Part shown: positions 43,557 through 51,470 of the stretch, in pieces
Layout: every line of letters starts with the position of its first letter
Numbering within the stretch: position 1 is the stretch's first letter
NCBI RefSeq assembly: GCF_009792235.1
Contig: NZ_CP046973.1
Span: 4,588,001-4,652,000 of the forward strand
Direction: 5' to 3'
Length of the DNA: 64,000 nt
From: Microcystis aeruginosa FD4
Lineage (GTDB): Bacteria > Cyanobacteriota > Cyanobacteriia > Cyanobacteriales > Microcystaceae
Translations under genes and position numbers: made by a program
The notes under the pieces: model-generated
The model's input: the letters and a program-made list of their open reading frames with translations, nothing else
Database searches by the model: none
What the model was told of the DNA's origin: nothing

Positions 43557-43877
43557 ATGACATTCAGTCACCTCTGTCTGTTACGTTTTCTACAAAACGA
43601 CGTGCGATTACCCTGCCCCCTCATTCCTTTTTTTATTGGTTTCTTTAAACCATTAATTGGTCTAATTTTCGGTATTTTTATCTTTAGTTTAATTAGCTCA
43701 GATACGTTGATTAAAATTGATTTTATGATTACCCAAGATAAAAATTCTTCTAGTTTAATAACCAACAAAGCTCGTCAGGATTTATTTATATTTTCCTGTG
43801 CTTTTTTAGTGGGATTTAGTGAAAGATTTGCCTCAGATTTACTTAAAAAAACTGAATCTGAATTAACTGAAAAATAA
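43557..43877 (+). pseudogene. C-terminal remnant of a membrane protein
   Basis: The frame from 43557 starts in IS-proximal DNA. The part that looks conserved begins FFIGFFKPLIGLIFGIFIFS, one TM helix, then a short loop, a second helix FIFSCAFLVGFSERFASDLL and a charged end. This KPLIG...GFSERFA pattern is typical of the end of a cyanobacterial membrane protein family whose N-terminus should lie upstream, where the ISAs1 copy now is. Probably a leftover of a gene cut by the transposon. Confidence 0.5.
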
Positions 43878-43923
43878 TTTTAAAAGAAAAATGGTATAAG
43901 AGAATTATACATAATTTTCCTCT

Positions 43924-46227
43924 CTAAAGCCAGAATTGACAATCATCTTCTAATAAACTAGGATAAATTCCTTGTAAGCGTCGATAAGCAATAATGTCCG
44001 CTCCATACAAAGGGATAGGTAAACGGGGTTCTTTGAGAGAACCATAGTGAAGTAAAGTGAGTTTTAACGTAGTGTCAACTAACTGTTTTAAATCTACTGG
44101 CTCTCCTAATTCATGAACTTTTAAGCGTAAGGGACGAGGAACACCTATTTGTTCAGAAACTTGGGACGTTATCAGGATAACTTCCCGCTTTGATAAAGCA
44201 AAAGCTAATCCTTTTGAGGGAGCATTTATCTGTTTTTGCTTAAGATTATTTTGCTCAAGATTATTTTGCTCAAGATTATTTTGCTCAAGATTATTTTGCT
44301 CAAGATTATAAAGTCTAGGAATGCCAGTCTTATAACATTCTACGAGAATCAATTTAGCATTAATTGCCCTAGCTCTTGCTAGTAAATTGTCAACCTCCTT
44401 TCCTTGAAATTTACCATCTCTGTAAATGAGAACTTTCTGATTTTTTAGTTCAGCTTGCGGTAAAAATTTTTCCAGCATACGTTGAGGAATTTCTTCTCCC
44501 TCGGTTAAACTATCTTCTACCCGACAGCGAACAAATTCTCCCTGTTTTCCATATAGTCGCACACTGGCACAAACATTGAGACTCCCCGGAAGATTTTTTT
44601 TAGGAATCCTTCCCACATCTAAACCAATAAAATAATCGGCAATTTCTAGAGGTTCAGCAAGGACATAGGGTAAATTTCCTAATTTGGCTAGGATTCCGGG
44701 GACAACTTGATTGAGAATATTGTTATAGTTGCTCTTATCATTTAAAGTCTTTTCATAAATCATTTGAGTTATAACTCCACGATCCAGAAACTTTCTTTTA
44801 ATCCACGAATATAAACTTCCTTCTTCAGTATTATCAGCATTGCGATCCTCTTGGGGAAGAAAGACTAAAGCAATATCTACAGGAATTTCTCCTCCAATTA
44901 ATTGATCAACTGCTTCTTCCAGTCTAGCTCTTTTTTCAAATCCTACACCTTCGACAGAGAAATTTATTTGATTCTCTGGTGGCAAAATGGTATTAAATTT
45001 ATAACGGTCTAATCGATTTTGTAATTGTTCTCTAAAATCTCCCACTTTTAAATTAGCTGGTTTGAGAATAGCTAAACGAATCTTACGAGCAGGATCCTCA
45101 TATTCTCGATGACGTTTATAGACACCCCCCCTCGATAATCCTTTGATAATGTCTCCTTTTTCTCCCCTTTCTCCCTTACCAAATAAGATAGGAGTTTGCT
45201 TAAGAGAAAGAGAAGGAGTCCAAAAGAATTGGGGGTCTTTTTTACTGTTAATGCTTGTTTCTCTTAACTGAACCCCAAAGTTATTTAAAGTCTTTTGTGC
45301 TTCCTGTTTATATAATTGTAATAGTTTTTGTCGTTCAACATAGGGAATTTTTGTTGCTTTTAATAACTCTCCGTAATTGACTTGAAATAAACTCTCATCT
45401 TTATCTGTCATACAGGGTTTTAAAGCTGCCAATGGATAAATATACTCCTGGGGATTTTTGCCAAATTTTACCGCTACCACTGGTTGCCCCAGATCAGCTT
45501 CTTCTAATTTTCTTCGACTAATTGAACCCGTGGCTTTTGTTAATAACTCCTCTCTTTTTTCCTCAATTGTACCCGCTATTTTAATGATTTTAGCCGTTCC
45601 ATTGGTTTCTATAGCTTTAACCTTTAAACCTACTAATAATTTAGCAGCATCTTGTCTATAGGGATGATTTTCATAAAACTGTTCTAAATCTCCACTATGG
45701 ACAATACTACTTTCAACAGTTAAACAAATAGCTGGATAAGTGTCATTGATGATTTCTGCCCAAAAATTAACTTCTCTCCTTACCTGTACTTGATTTTCAG
45801 TTGTCTTACTATCTTTCGGAAAAACTATTGGATAGGAAAATTTACCAAATATTTTCAGAATTCTAATTGCTAATTGTGCTTTAACTAAAGCTGTTATCTG
45901 AAAGTCTTTTAGCCAATGAATAGAATAATAGTGATCGCCAATATCTTCTCGTAAAACCTCTTGAATATCTGATAAAGCTTCTTTCCACTGTTGTGGAGAG
46001 GGAAGAGATTTTTCATCTTTAGCTAATAACCAAAAACAATTATCTTCAAAAATAACCACCACATCAGGAAACTTATGACTGAATTGCCAACTAAAACGAT
46101 TACCTATTTTTCTAGTAACTTGATGATTGAGCTTAAAACAATTCCAACAACTATTATTGAGAGTTAAGCAAGTAATTTCACTCAAAAACAGCGAAGTATT
46201 GGCTGTCTTAGCTACTGTGTAATTCAT
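43924..46227 (-). CDS. Long prokaryotic Argonaute, apparently catalytic
   Basis: A 767-residue pAgo. Residues 1-330 correspond to the N and PAZ-like parts. The MID domain (about 410-520) shows the 5'-phosphate pocket pattern LYSWIKRKFL, then GVITQ and GILAKLGN (Y-K-Q-K). The PIWI domain carries FIGLDVGR with D537, a glutamate finger around GEEIP (E578), YRDGKFQGKE with D604 and LPIPLYGADIIAY with D744, so a DEDD site looks complete. This places it with the catalytic long-A Agos that cut DNA or RNA with small guides. In the PIWI loop a NNLEQ pentapeptide is repeated four times. A GGAGG site lies 8 bases before the ATG at 46225-46227. It follows the nuclease gene by 3 bases, forming an operon. 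Confidence 0.9.
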   Translation of the reverse strand: MNYTVAKTANTSLFLSEITCLTLNNSCWNCFKLNHQVTRKIGNRFSWQFSHKFPDVVVIFEDNCFWLLAKDEKSLPSPQQWKEALSDIQEVLREDIGDHYYSIHWLKDFQITALVKAQLAIRILKIFGKFSYPIVFPKDSKTTENQVQVRREVNFWAEIINDTYPAICLTVESSIVHSGDLEQFYENHPYRQDAAKLLVGLKVKAIETNGTAKIIKIAGTIEEKREELLTKATGSISRRKLEEADLGQPVVAVKFGKNPQEYIYPLAALKPCMTDKDESLFQVNYGELLKATKIPYVERQKLLQLYKQEAQKTLNNFGVQLRETSINSKKDPQFFWTPSLSLKQTPILFGKGERGEKGDIIKGLSRGGVYKRHREYEDPARKIRLAILKPANLKVGDFREQLQNRLDRYKFNTILPPENQINFSVEGVGFEKRARLEEAVDQLIGGEIPVDIALVFLPQEDRNADNTEEGSLYSWIKRKFLDRGVITQMIYEKTLNDKSNYNNILNQVVPGILAKLGNLPYVLAEPLEIADYFIGLDVGRIPKKNLPGSLNVCASVRLYGKQGEFVRCRVEDSLTEGEEIPQRMLEKFLPQAELKNQKVLIYRDGKFQGKEVDNLLARARAINAKLILVECYKTGIPRLYNLEQNNLEQNNLEQNNLEQNNLKQKQINAPSKGLAFALSKREVILITSQVSEQIGVPRPLRLKVHELGEPVDLKQLVDTTLKLTLLHYGSLKEPRLPIPLYGADIIAYRRLQGIYPSLLEDDCQFWL
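44236..44309 (-). repeat. In-frame 15-bp minisatellite inside the Argonaute gene
   Basis: Five units of ATTATTTTGCTCAAG (one diverged, TTGCTTAAG), encoding NNLEQ repeats followed by NNLKQ. The unit is a multiple of three, so copy change keeps the frame. Confidence 0.85.
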
Positions 46228-46230
46228 AAT

Positions 46231-47061
46231 CTAAACCTCCTTATTTGCATAATCACAAATCGATGTAAAAGGACAATGACGACAGGCATAGCCACTTTGC
46301 GGCGTAAAGATATAATAAAAATCTTCGGGGTGATCTTTATATTTTTGTAGTTGTTGCTGATGTTTTCTGGACAGGGAAGCTAGTTCGATTTTAACTGCTT
46401 CTATTGCCTCTGAAGACAGGGTTATCTTTTCGGATATTGTTTGGGTTTCTAAATTGTAAAAAGAAGCGACAATTTTTTTATGAGGATAAAGGTAACTAGC
46501 TGCCAGTAAATAAACATGAGCCTGACGACGATCAAAATTAGATTGACCAGTTTTCAAATCTAAAATATGTATGGTGTGATCAGCTTCTCTAAAAATACAA
46601 TCAAAGGCAGCGGACAAATTAAACCGATAGTTACCTTGCTCGATAACAATAGGTTCTGGATAACCTTCATCGCCTCTAGATAAATTAATAATCTCTTGAT
46701 TCAATAAAATTGGTTGTTGATAGTAATTGTTTAAAATCACTAAAATCTTAGCTTGAATTTCTGGCGATTCTTGATTTAATTGCAGGATTTCTGCTACTTG
46801 TTCCACCCCATGAGGATCAGATAATCTCACCGGCTCTTGATGAAACTCAAAAACTCCTCTTTGTGCCAACTTACCAATTTTTTGCGGTTGATTATCTTGT
46901 GATAGCAACCTTTTAACTTCTGGTTCTTTGTTTCGCGCTTTTTCAAACCCCCGTTTTGTCTGACAATGCCAATTCTCATAGCCAATCGCTGGTTTTAGCG
47001 ATCGCCAAAGACTATAGCTCATCGGAGGATACCAACGCTTTTGGGGAAACTGGGAGGACAC
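46231..47061 (-). CDS. Cas4-like PD-(D/E)XK nuclease with Fe-S cluster cysteines, in operon with Argonaute
   Basis: With the GTG start at 47059-47061 the protein has 276 residues. A RecB/Cas4-type core is seen: SAAFDCIF (D154), ILDLKTGQ (D168, K170) and the QxxxY motif RQAHVY (Q180, Y184). Four cysteines fit a 4Fe-4S arrangement: C33 near the N-terminus and C260, C263, C269 in YACRHCPFTSICDY. Such enzymes are 5' or 3' DNA exonucleases. Other starts are possible: TTG at 47106 or ATG at 47022. The GTG has AGGGA 7 bases upstream. The stop is 3 bases before the pAgo gene, so the two are co-translated. The likely job is processing guides or degrading targets. Confidence 0.83.
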   Translation of the reverse strand: MSSQFPQKRWYPPMSYSLWRSLKPAIGYENWHCQTKRGFEKARNKEPEVKRLLSQDNQPQKIGKLAQRGVFEFHQEPVRLSDPHGVEQVAEILQLNQESPEIQAKILVILNNYYQQPILLNQEIINLSRGDEGYPEPIVIEQGNYRFNLSAAFDCIFREADHTIHILDLKTGQSNFDRRQAHVYLLAASYLYPHKKIVASFYNLETQTISEKITLSSEAIEAVKIELASLSRKHQQQLQKYKDHPEDFYYIFTPQSGYACRHCPFTSICDYANKEV

Positions 47062-47106
47062 GATTTTTTCCCTAGTGTTTACTTTTGTGTTGACTAAAAT
47101 AATCAA

Positions 47107-47188
47107 CGCCGATGAACTAACTTTAGCCTAGGTTAATTTAAATAGTCAACCCTTGATATAATTTTTTTGAGCGGTTGGGAGAAAAGCA
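47107..47188. promoter_or_regulatory. Divergent promoter/operator region between the pAgo operon and the XRE gene
   Basis: An AT-rich 82-bp region. TTAGCCTAGGTTAA at 47123-47136 is a near-palindrome around CCTAGG. On the minus strand TTGACT (47145-47150) lies 17 bases from CTAAAG; on the plus strand TTGATATAATTTT provides a TATAAT-like -10 box. The palindrome is a candidate site for the XRE protein. Confidence 0.4.
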
Positions 47189-47545
47189 GTGTCAGAAACA
47201 TTTGGACAGGTTATCCGCAAAGCTCGTCGAGAGGAAGAATATAGCCAGAGAGAACTAGCTCAGTTGATTGGGGTGGACTATACCTATCTATCGAAGCTAG
47301 AAAATGATCATGCGGGTTATCCTCCTAGTCAGCAGGTTATTGAGTCCTTAGCGACTCATTTAAAATTAAATGCTCAAAAATTAGGAGAATTGGCGGGACG
47401 ACTGAGTTCAGATGATCAAAAAGTCTTCAAAGAGTTAGTTCAAAAATACCAACAAATGCCGATTTTATTGCGTCGCATGAAAGACAATCCCAATTTTGCC
47501 CAAAAAATTATTTCTGAGGCGACAAAATTAGCAACAGAGGAGTAA
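47189..47545 (+). CDS. XRE family HTH transcription regulator
   Basis: A 118-residue protein starting at a GTG. The Cro/CI-type helix-turn-helix covers residues 1-65: FGQVIRKARREEEYSQRELA, then LIGVDYTYLSKLEND. The remaining helical tail includes FKELVQKYQQMPILLRRM. Its gene overlaps nothing and is followed after 5 bases by an ImmA/IrrE gene, the classical repressor-protease pair. It is divergent from the pAgo-nuclease operon and could control both units. Target sites are unproven. Confidence 0.85.
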   Translation: MSETFGQVIRKARREEEYSQRELAQLIGVDYTYLSKLENDHAGYPPSQQVIESLATHLKLNAQKLGELAGRLSSDDQKVFKELVQKYQQMPILLRRMKDNPNFAQKIISEATKLATEE

Positions 47546-47550
47546 ATATC

Positions 47551-48216
47551 TTGGATATTATTAAACCCTATAGTTTTATTCCCAAAGCAGAGATTGAAGC
47601 TCAGGCAGACAATATTCTGAAGAAAGTAAAAGCTAATCGTCGTCGTCCCTTAAAAAATTGCGATATTGCGGAAGCAGCGGCTGATTATTTTGATTTAGCT
47701 ATTGAATGGACGGATATAAAGCCAGATCAAGAGGGAGAAATCGCCGCCATGATTATTCCCACAGAAAAGAAAATTATTCTTAATGAAGATGTAAAATTCT
47801 TAAAAGATTCTCAAAATTCATCCCTAGCAAAAGAAGGTTTTAAAAATTCGAGTTTAGCTCATGAAATTGGTCATTTTGTCCTTCATATTAATCAAACGGC
47901 CGTCTCTAACTTTTTGGATCGAATCAATCAGGGAGATTCCTTAGAGACAATTCAACCTTTTCTGTGTCGGAGAGTTGATTCTAGCCAAAGAATTGAATGG
48001 CAAGCTCAATATTTTGCCAGTTGTTTACTAATGCCAATGAGTGAGTTAGAGAAAGTCATCAAGGGCCGTGACTTGACAAAATGGGGACATTTGTATGCGA
48101 TCGCCGACGAGTTGGGAGTAACTATTACTAATCTTAGAAGTCGTTTAGAAAGTCTCCATTGGATTAAAGTCGATAAAAAAGTAATTTATCGGGGCAGTAA
48201 TTTTCCCAAGAGATAG
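47551..48216 (+). CDS. ImmA/IrrE family zinc metallopeptidase
   Basis: A 221-residue protein with the zinc motif HEIGH at residues 104-108 (SLAHEIGHFVLH), the downstream helix EWQAQYFASCLLMP giving the third ligand Glu, and a helical end with DELGVTITNLRSRL. The family cleaves XRE-type repressors on DNA damage or other stress, as with ImmA-ImmR in ICEBs1 and IrrE/PprI-DdrO in Deinococcus. It starts at TTG 47551 with AGAGGAG seven bases upstream, which I judge convincing. The upstream XRE gene is the natural substrate partner. Convergent with rbcR. Confidence 0.87.
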   Translation: MDIIKPYSFIPKAEIEAQADNILKKVKANRRRPLKNCDIAEAAADYFDLAIEWTDIKPDQEGEIAAMIIPTEKKIILNEDVKFLKDSQNSSLAKEGFKNSSLAHEIGHFVLHINQTAVSNFLDRINQGDSLETIQPFLCRRVDSSQRIEWQAQYFASCLLMPMSELEKVIKGRDLTKWGHLYAIADELGVTITNLRSRLESLHWIKVDKKVIYRGSNFPKR

Positions 48217-48231
48217 CTTAAATGTATCAAC

Positions 48232-49227
48232 TTATTTACTCATAATTTCGGCGGGTTGCGAGTTAGGAATTGGTTCAAAGTTGTGGTCGTCAGCCAAATA
48301 TTCGGGATAGGTGGAGAATTGGGGTAGTATTTCTAGGGTAAAAGCCTCGGCAGCTTTTGAGCGATAGCGATTCGGGTTAATAATTACCGACAAAGTGCGT
48401 CGTACTTCCACATCTTTAATTCTGGTCGCGTGGATAACTCCCATTTGTAGTTCTTTTTCGATCGCTGTCACCGAGACAAAAGCCGCCCCTAAACCGGATT
48501 GTACGGCATTTTTAATCGCCTCGATCGAGTTAAGTTCCATCTCCACTTTTAAGCGTTTGGTATCGATATCGCAACGAGTTAAAACCTTGTCGATAACTTT
48601 GCGAATCGTCGATTGGGAATCGAGGGTGATAAATTTTAGTCGATATAAATCCTCTTTTTGAATCATTTCTACCTTAGACAGAGGATGAAAAATCGGCAGG
48701 ACTAAAGCCAGTTCATCGTCTGCGTAGGGGATAATCCGCAGGGTTTCTTGTAATTCGGCGGGAACTTCTCCCCCGATAATGGCCAAATCCACTTGACCGT
48801 TAGCAACGCTCCAAGAGGTGCGACGGGTGGAATGAACTTGTAGCTGTACGGATACTTCTGGGTATTTTTGCCGAAAAATCCCGATCATGCGGGGAAGAAG
48901 ATAGGTTCCCGTGGTTTGGGAAGCGCCGACGATTAGGGTTCCCCCTTGCAGATTTTGTAGATCTTCGATCGCCCGACAGGTTTCTTGACAGAGAGTGATA
49001 ATTTTTTCGCCGTAGCTTAAGAGTAGGTGTCCCGCTTCCGTTAATTGGGCTTTCCGACCGCCCCGGTCAAATAACGGCACATTTAGCTGTTTTTCGAGGT
49101 TTTGTACCTGAAGACTGACCGCCGGTTGGGAGACATACAGGGTATCTGCCGCCCGTTTAAAGCTTCCTTCGGCAGCGATCGCTTTGAGAATTCTCAGTTG
49201 GTCTAGGGTGAAAGGAATGTCGGTCAT
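48232..49227 (-). CDS. rbcR: LysR-type regulator of the RbcR group
   Basis: A 331-residue LTTR. The HTH start, PFTLDQLRILKAIAAEGSFK, and the following SQPAVSLQVQNLEKQL are almost those of RbcR/Ycf30, the regulator of CO2-fixation genes in cyanobacteria and algal plastids. The effector domain includes GGTLIVGASQTTGTYLLPRM, FITLDSQSTIRKVI and SIEAIKNAVQSGLGAAFVS. Paralogues such as NdhR and CmpR are less similar in these segments. I start at the ATG at 49225-49227; the frame is open 31 more codons upstream, but that part is unlike the family. Confidence 0.85.
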   Translation of the reverse strand: MTDIPFTLDQLRILKAIAAEGSFKRAADTLYVSQPAVSLQVQNLEKQLNVPLFDRGGRKAQLTEAGHLLLSYGEKIITLCQETCRAIEDLQNLQGGTLIVGASQTTGTYLLPRMIGIFRQKYPEVSVQLQVHSTRRTSWSVANGQVDLAIIGGEVPAELQETLRIIPYADDELALVLPIFHPLSKVEMIQKEDLYRLKFITLDSQSTIRKVIDKVLTRCDIDTKRLKVEMELNSIEAIKNAVQSGLGAAFVSVTAIEKELQMGVIHATRIKDVEVRRTLSVIINPNRYRSKAAEAFTLEILPQFSTYPEYLADDHNFEPIPNSQPAEIMSK

Positions 49228-49349
49228 AGAAAGCCTCAAAAACAGCGACAGGAGAAGGGGAGGACAATAGCGACAAATCTTAAGCCAGTGCCGATAAATA
49301 CACTGAATTGACAGTACCACACCACGGGGATCAATGCTTCAGGTAGTTC

Positions 49350-49436
49350 CAGTTATCAGTTATCAGTTATCAGTTATCAGTTATCAGATGTGAGTTTTCA
49401 GTTCACTGATTACTGTTTACTGTTTACTGATCACTG
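49350..49436. repeat. CAGT-type degenerate short repeat tract
   Basis: Perfect TTATCAG heptamers (five in a row, 49361-49387), then GATGTGAGTTTTCAGTTCACTG and inverted TACTGTTTACTGATCACTG units. Confidence 0.8.
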
Positions 49437-49447
49437 AAAAAAGCTTC

Positions 49448-49520
49448 TCCCTACACCCCACACCCTACACCCCACACCCTACACCCTACACCCTACACCC
49501 CACACCCTACACCCCACACC
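49448..49520. repeat. Tandem CCCTACACC / CCCCACACC array
   Basis: About eight units of 7-9 bp, ACACCC(C/T). Same family as 23601-23698 and 61373-61522. Confidence 0.85.
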
Positions 49521-49685
49521 CGACGCCGTGTACCACTTAATCGTTCTTAACCAAGAATCTTAATGATATTTTAAGATTCTTTAAAAAACTGCCCCTAGCC
49601 GAGATGAACGTATATTCTATAGGGGAGCGAGTATAGATTCTTATTCCCGTTCGATCGCCCCCTAGTTCTCTGGAGATCAGCATCC

Positions 49686-49970
49686 ATGCTTACTTTGCTC
49701 CGTTCCCTGCTATTTTCCACCCTATTAAGTTTTGTTGCCCCCGTCCTCTTAGTGGGTTCTATTTTAGCTGCTTTATTCGCCACCAGTCACGTCCCCGGCT
49801 TTACTTGGGTTTCTCGGACTGGTTTTAGCCAAATCCTGCAATTTTTAACCATTTTCGGCGGCGGTTATCCCCTACAAGGAATGTTAACCATCGCTGTCAC
49901 CTTTGCTTTTGTTGGCAGTTTATTCGATTTATTTAACTTTTACGTCTATCAAACCAATCGGGGACAGTAG
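49686..49970 (+). CDS. Small conserved membrane protein of unknown function
   Basis: A 94-residue protein with three hydrophobic segments: about residues 4-30 (LLRSLLFSTLLSFVAPVLLVGSI-like), a short one around 45-58, and 63-87 (LTIAVTFAFVGSLFDLFNFY). The ATG at 49686 has GGAGATCAG close upstream. No family is recognised. It is followed by the M48 protease gene on the same strand, 63 bases away. Confidence 0.6.
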   Translation: MLTLLRSLLFSTLLSFVAPVLLVGSILAALFATSHVPGFTWVSRTGFSQILQFLTIFGGGYPLQGMLTIAVTFAFVGSLFDLFNFYVYQTNRGQ

Positions 49971-50033
49971 CAGACAGAGGGTGATAGGGACTGTCTAGAA
50001 TGGGAATGAGGTTTTTATGCGATCGAATCGTCT

Positions 50034-50867
50034 ATGCGCCCTATTTTCTCCCGTTTTTGGCTATTAACAATCATTTCTGTGCTGCTCACCCTGAGTATCG
50101 GGATTGTCAATCCCCAACCCAGTTTCGGGCGCTCGTGGATGGATTTACTCTTTCGCGGTGTGCAAGTTATTCAACTCGCCACTATTTCTCCTCAGCAGGA
50201 AGTCGCCCTCGGTAGGCAGATCAATCAGGGTTTATTAGAATCAGGTAAGATACAACTGTCCAAAGATGCCAGAATTAACCAATATGTCCAAGAAATCGGG
50301 CAGCGATTAGCGGCAACTAGCGATCGCCCTGACCTTCCCTACACTTTTCAAGTGGTGCGCGACAATAGCATTAACGCCTTCGCTACTATGGGCGGATTTG
50401 TCTATTTACACACGGGATTGATTAAAACGGCTGATAATGAGGCAGAATTAGCCAGTGTTATTGCCCATGAAATCGGCCATATCGTCGGTCGTCATTCTAT
50501 CACCCAATTACGCAATACTGCCCTCGCCCAAGGACTTCTCAGCGCGGCGGGATTAGACACAAAAACTTGGGTACAATTGGGAGTCAATCTCGCCTATAAT
50601 CTGCCCAATAGTCGCAAGGATGAATTAGAAGCGGACCGACTGGGTTTAAACAATCTAGCTGAGGCTGGTTATGCAGCCACGGCGATGATCTCCTTTATGG
50701 GAAAATTAGCACAACAGGGGGGTTCTACCCCCGCAATTCTCAGCACCCATCCTGCTACAGGCGATCGCATTTTGTCCCTGCAAAAACAGCTTAATTCGGT
50801 TAATAACAAGCAGAATCAAGGTTTAGACGAGAATTATTACCAATTGCAGATACGTTCTCTCCAGTAA
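50034..50867 (+). CDS. M48 family zinc metalloprotease
   Basis: A 277-residue secreted or membrane-anchored peptidase. Residues 1-30 are a signal peptide. The zinc site HEIGH is at residues 145-149 (SVIAHEIGHIVGRHS), and the third ligand Glu is in the helix KDELEADRLG. QQEVALGRQINQGL is the common BepA/LoiP-type start of the mature domain. Members of this group help quality control of outer-membrane or periplasmic proteins. There is no TPR extension. The ATG at 50034 was chosen for the signal peptide. Confidence 0.9.
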   Translation: MRPIFSRFWLLTIISVLLTLSIGIVNPQPSFGRSWMDLLFRGVQVIQLATISPQQEVALGRQINQGLLESGKIQLSKDARINQYVQEIGQRLAATSDRPDLPYTFQVVRDNSINAFATMGGFVYLHTGLIKTADNEAELASVIAHEIGHIVGRHSITQLRNTALAQGLLSAAGLDTKTWVQLGVNLAYNLPNSRKDELEADRLGLNNLAEAGYAATAMISFMGKLAQQGGSTPAILSTHPATGDRILSLQKQLNSVNNKQNQGLDENYYQLQIRSLQ

Positions 50868-50917
50868 TCTAGAGATAAAATCATTGTACTATCATTACTC
50901 CCAGGGATTTTACCAAA

Positions 50918-51358
50918 ATGTCTAACGAAACCGTTACTTATAGTCTTGAATCCGTCCTCAAGGAAATCAAAGACAGCATCAAGGAAGTTAACCAAAAAAT
51001 CGATACCTTGCAACAAGATGTTAACCAGAAATTTGATAGCCTACAGAAGGATTTTAACCAGAAATTTGATAGCCTACAGAAGGATTTTAACCAGAAATTT
51101 GATAGCCTACAGAAGGATGTTAATCAGAAATTTGACAGCCTACAGAAGGATCTTAACCAGAAATTTGAGAAAATCGACGAACGGTTAACTAAGCTAGAGG
51201 TAGGACAGGCAAAACTAACTGAGAAAGTCGATGGGATGGATAGAAGACTAGAAAAGGTGGAAGGAACCCAAAAAAATCAAGTTTGGACGTTAATTATTCT
51301 TTTAGGAGGAGCGATCGGAACAGCAGCCTGGCGCTCTTTCTTTTCTGGCAATCCTTAG
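50918..51358 (+). CDS. Coiled-coil repeat protein with C-terminal TM anchor, copy 1
   Basis: A 146-residue protein. A non-repeated start, MSNETVTYSLESVLKEIKDS, is followed by 11-residue units VNQKFDSLQKD (33 bp, about six copies). Then comes a conserved coiled coil, FEKIDERLTKLEVGQAKL, and a single TM segment, VWTLIILLGGAIGTAAW. It resembles tail-anchored trimeric coiled coils. The function is unknown. The unit size keeps frame on expansion. A nearly identical gene follows at 51471 with the same 40-bp leader (ATTATTGTACTATCATTACT...), so this is a tandem gene duplication. Confidence 0.7.
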   Translation: MSNETVTYSLESVLKEIKDSIKEVNQKIDTLQQDVNQKFDSLQKDFNQKFDSLQKDFNQKFDSLQKDVNQKFDSLQKDLNQKFEKIDERLTKLEVGQAKLTEKVDGMDRRLEKVEGTQKNQVWTLIILLGGAIGTAAWRSFFSGNP

Positions 51359-51470
51359 AAATATTGTCATAATACTAAATCCTAGGCAATAGGTAATCAG
51401 TCTTTAATAACCAGATTTAGGATTAAAATAAAATTATTGTACTATCATTACTCCCAGGGATTTTACCAAA

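Larger units (their letters stand above)
49228..49685. other. Gap with two repeat tracts and a promoter-like region
   Basis: The CAGT tract 49350-49436 and the CCCTACACC array 49448-49520 fill the middle. From 49540 the DNA is unique, with AAGATTCTTAATGATATTTTAAGATTCTT-like sequence (repeated AAGAATCTTA) and a possible -10 (TATTCT at 49612), probably the promoter of the next gene. Confidence 0.5.

Noticed and set aside
50000..50215. 71-codon ORF overlapping the start of the M48 protease
   Set aside because: It is another frame of the protease leader; the protease signal peptide frame is clearly preferred.
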